Part shown: positions 51,919-52,001 of the stretch, piece after piece
Layout: the number at the start of each line of letters is the position of its first letter
Position numbering within the stretch: the first letter of the stretch is position 1
Source of the DNA: CAYLPT01 sp964385645
GTDB taxonomy: Bacteria > Armatimonadota > Hebobacteria > Hebobacterales > Hebobacteraceae
Length of the DNA: 52,001 nt
Assembly (NCBI GenBank): GCA_964385645.1
Contig: CAYLPT010000139.1
Location: forward strand, 1 to 52,001
Reading direction: 5' to 3'
The notes under the pieces: generated by a model
Databases searched by the model: none
Seen by the model: the letters and a program-made list of their open reading frames with translations, nothing else
Told to the model about the DNA's origin: nothing
Translations under genes and position numbers: made by a program

Positions 51919-52001
51919 ATGTGGCGATGGGCGTCGCTGATGTTGCTCTTGCTCGCGCTGGCGCTGGTCTTGGGGCTGGCCGGGGGGTGTGGGCGCTCCG
52001 C
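51919..52001 (+). CDS. Lipoprotein, 5' end only
   Basis: Frame from ATG 51919 to the window edge, with GGGAGAGGGAGAG 5 bases upstream. The first 27 residues are a lipoprotein signal peptide: MWRWAS, a Leu-rich core and lipobox LAGGC. Lipidated membrane-anchored product; the function is unseen because the rest is outside the window. Cotranscription with the AbrB-type gene is likely. Confidence 0.75.
   Translation, partial: MWRWASLMLLLLALALVLGLAGGCGRS

Overview
The window is G+C-rich (roughly 70% by eye) bacterial chromosome, densely coded on both strands, with short intergenic gaps, many GTG starts and one TTG start, and many 1-4 base stop/start overlaps. No gene-free stretch exceeds about 300 bases. 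No rRNA, CRISPR array, transposase, integrase or phage gene was seen. The housekeeping set is bacterial: lepA, murJ, hisF, hslU, secA, prfB with the classical +1 frameshift, and tRNA-Leu. Two GspF/PilC-type proteins, Tat components, lipoproteins and large secreted sugar-active proteins point to a free-living heterotroph that degrades polysaccharides. An Armatimonadota-like or related deep lineage fits best, but this is inference from gene style, not phylogeny.

Layout. 1-5.2 kb, minus strand: murJ, lepA, hemW and a secreted protein of unknown function cut by the window edge, read from a promoter whose -10 lies 6 bases before the murJ start. 5.3-10.8 kb, plus: hisF, a secreted clan GH-A glycosidase, cysK and a UroD/MtaA-type protein. 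10.8-11.5 kb, minus: an exported SagB-like nitroreductase. 11.6-19.9 kb, plus: a two-gene ComEC (channel and metallo-beta-lactamase parts), folP, folK, gspF, panC, panD, hslU. 19.9-27.5 kb, minus: tRNA-Leu followed by GT2, GT-C, polyprenyl glycosylphosphotransferase, geranylgeranyl-reductase-like flavoprotein, phosphohexomutase and GDP-mannose pyrophosphorylase. This is a coherent candidate lipid-linked mannose pathway. 27.7-28.5 kb, plus: tatA, a small four-cysteine protein and a cold-shock protein. 28.6-35.3 kb, minus: a Gfo/Idh/MocA dehydrogenase, a CxxCxxCC protein, an MTA/SAH deaminase and a 1177-residue secreted multidomain protein. 35.4-36.6 kb, plus: a GNAT acetyltransferase and a CDF-like membrane protein. 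36.6-38.3 kb, minus: a hotdog thioesterase and a zinc-ribbon GspF homologue. 38.4-39.4 kb: mtnA. 39.4-49.9 kb, minus: a site-2-protease-like CBS protein, PBP1A, a lone 5'-nucleotidase C-terminal domain, prfB, a BglII-like restriction-modification pair and secA. 50.1-52 kb, plus: a GH4 glycosidase, an AbrB-type regulator with a likely autoregulatory operator, and the start of a lipoprotein gene.

Most notable points are the lipid-linked mannose locus with its own isoprenoid reductase homologue, the BglII-like R-M cassette sitting between secA and prfB, a family of nested stem-loops just 3' of stop codons, promoter boxes that predict leaderless mRNAs, an Asp-to-Asn change in the LepA P-loop that mimics the MnmE potassium-site residue, and several unusual domain arrangements.
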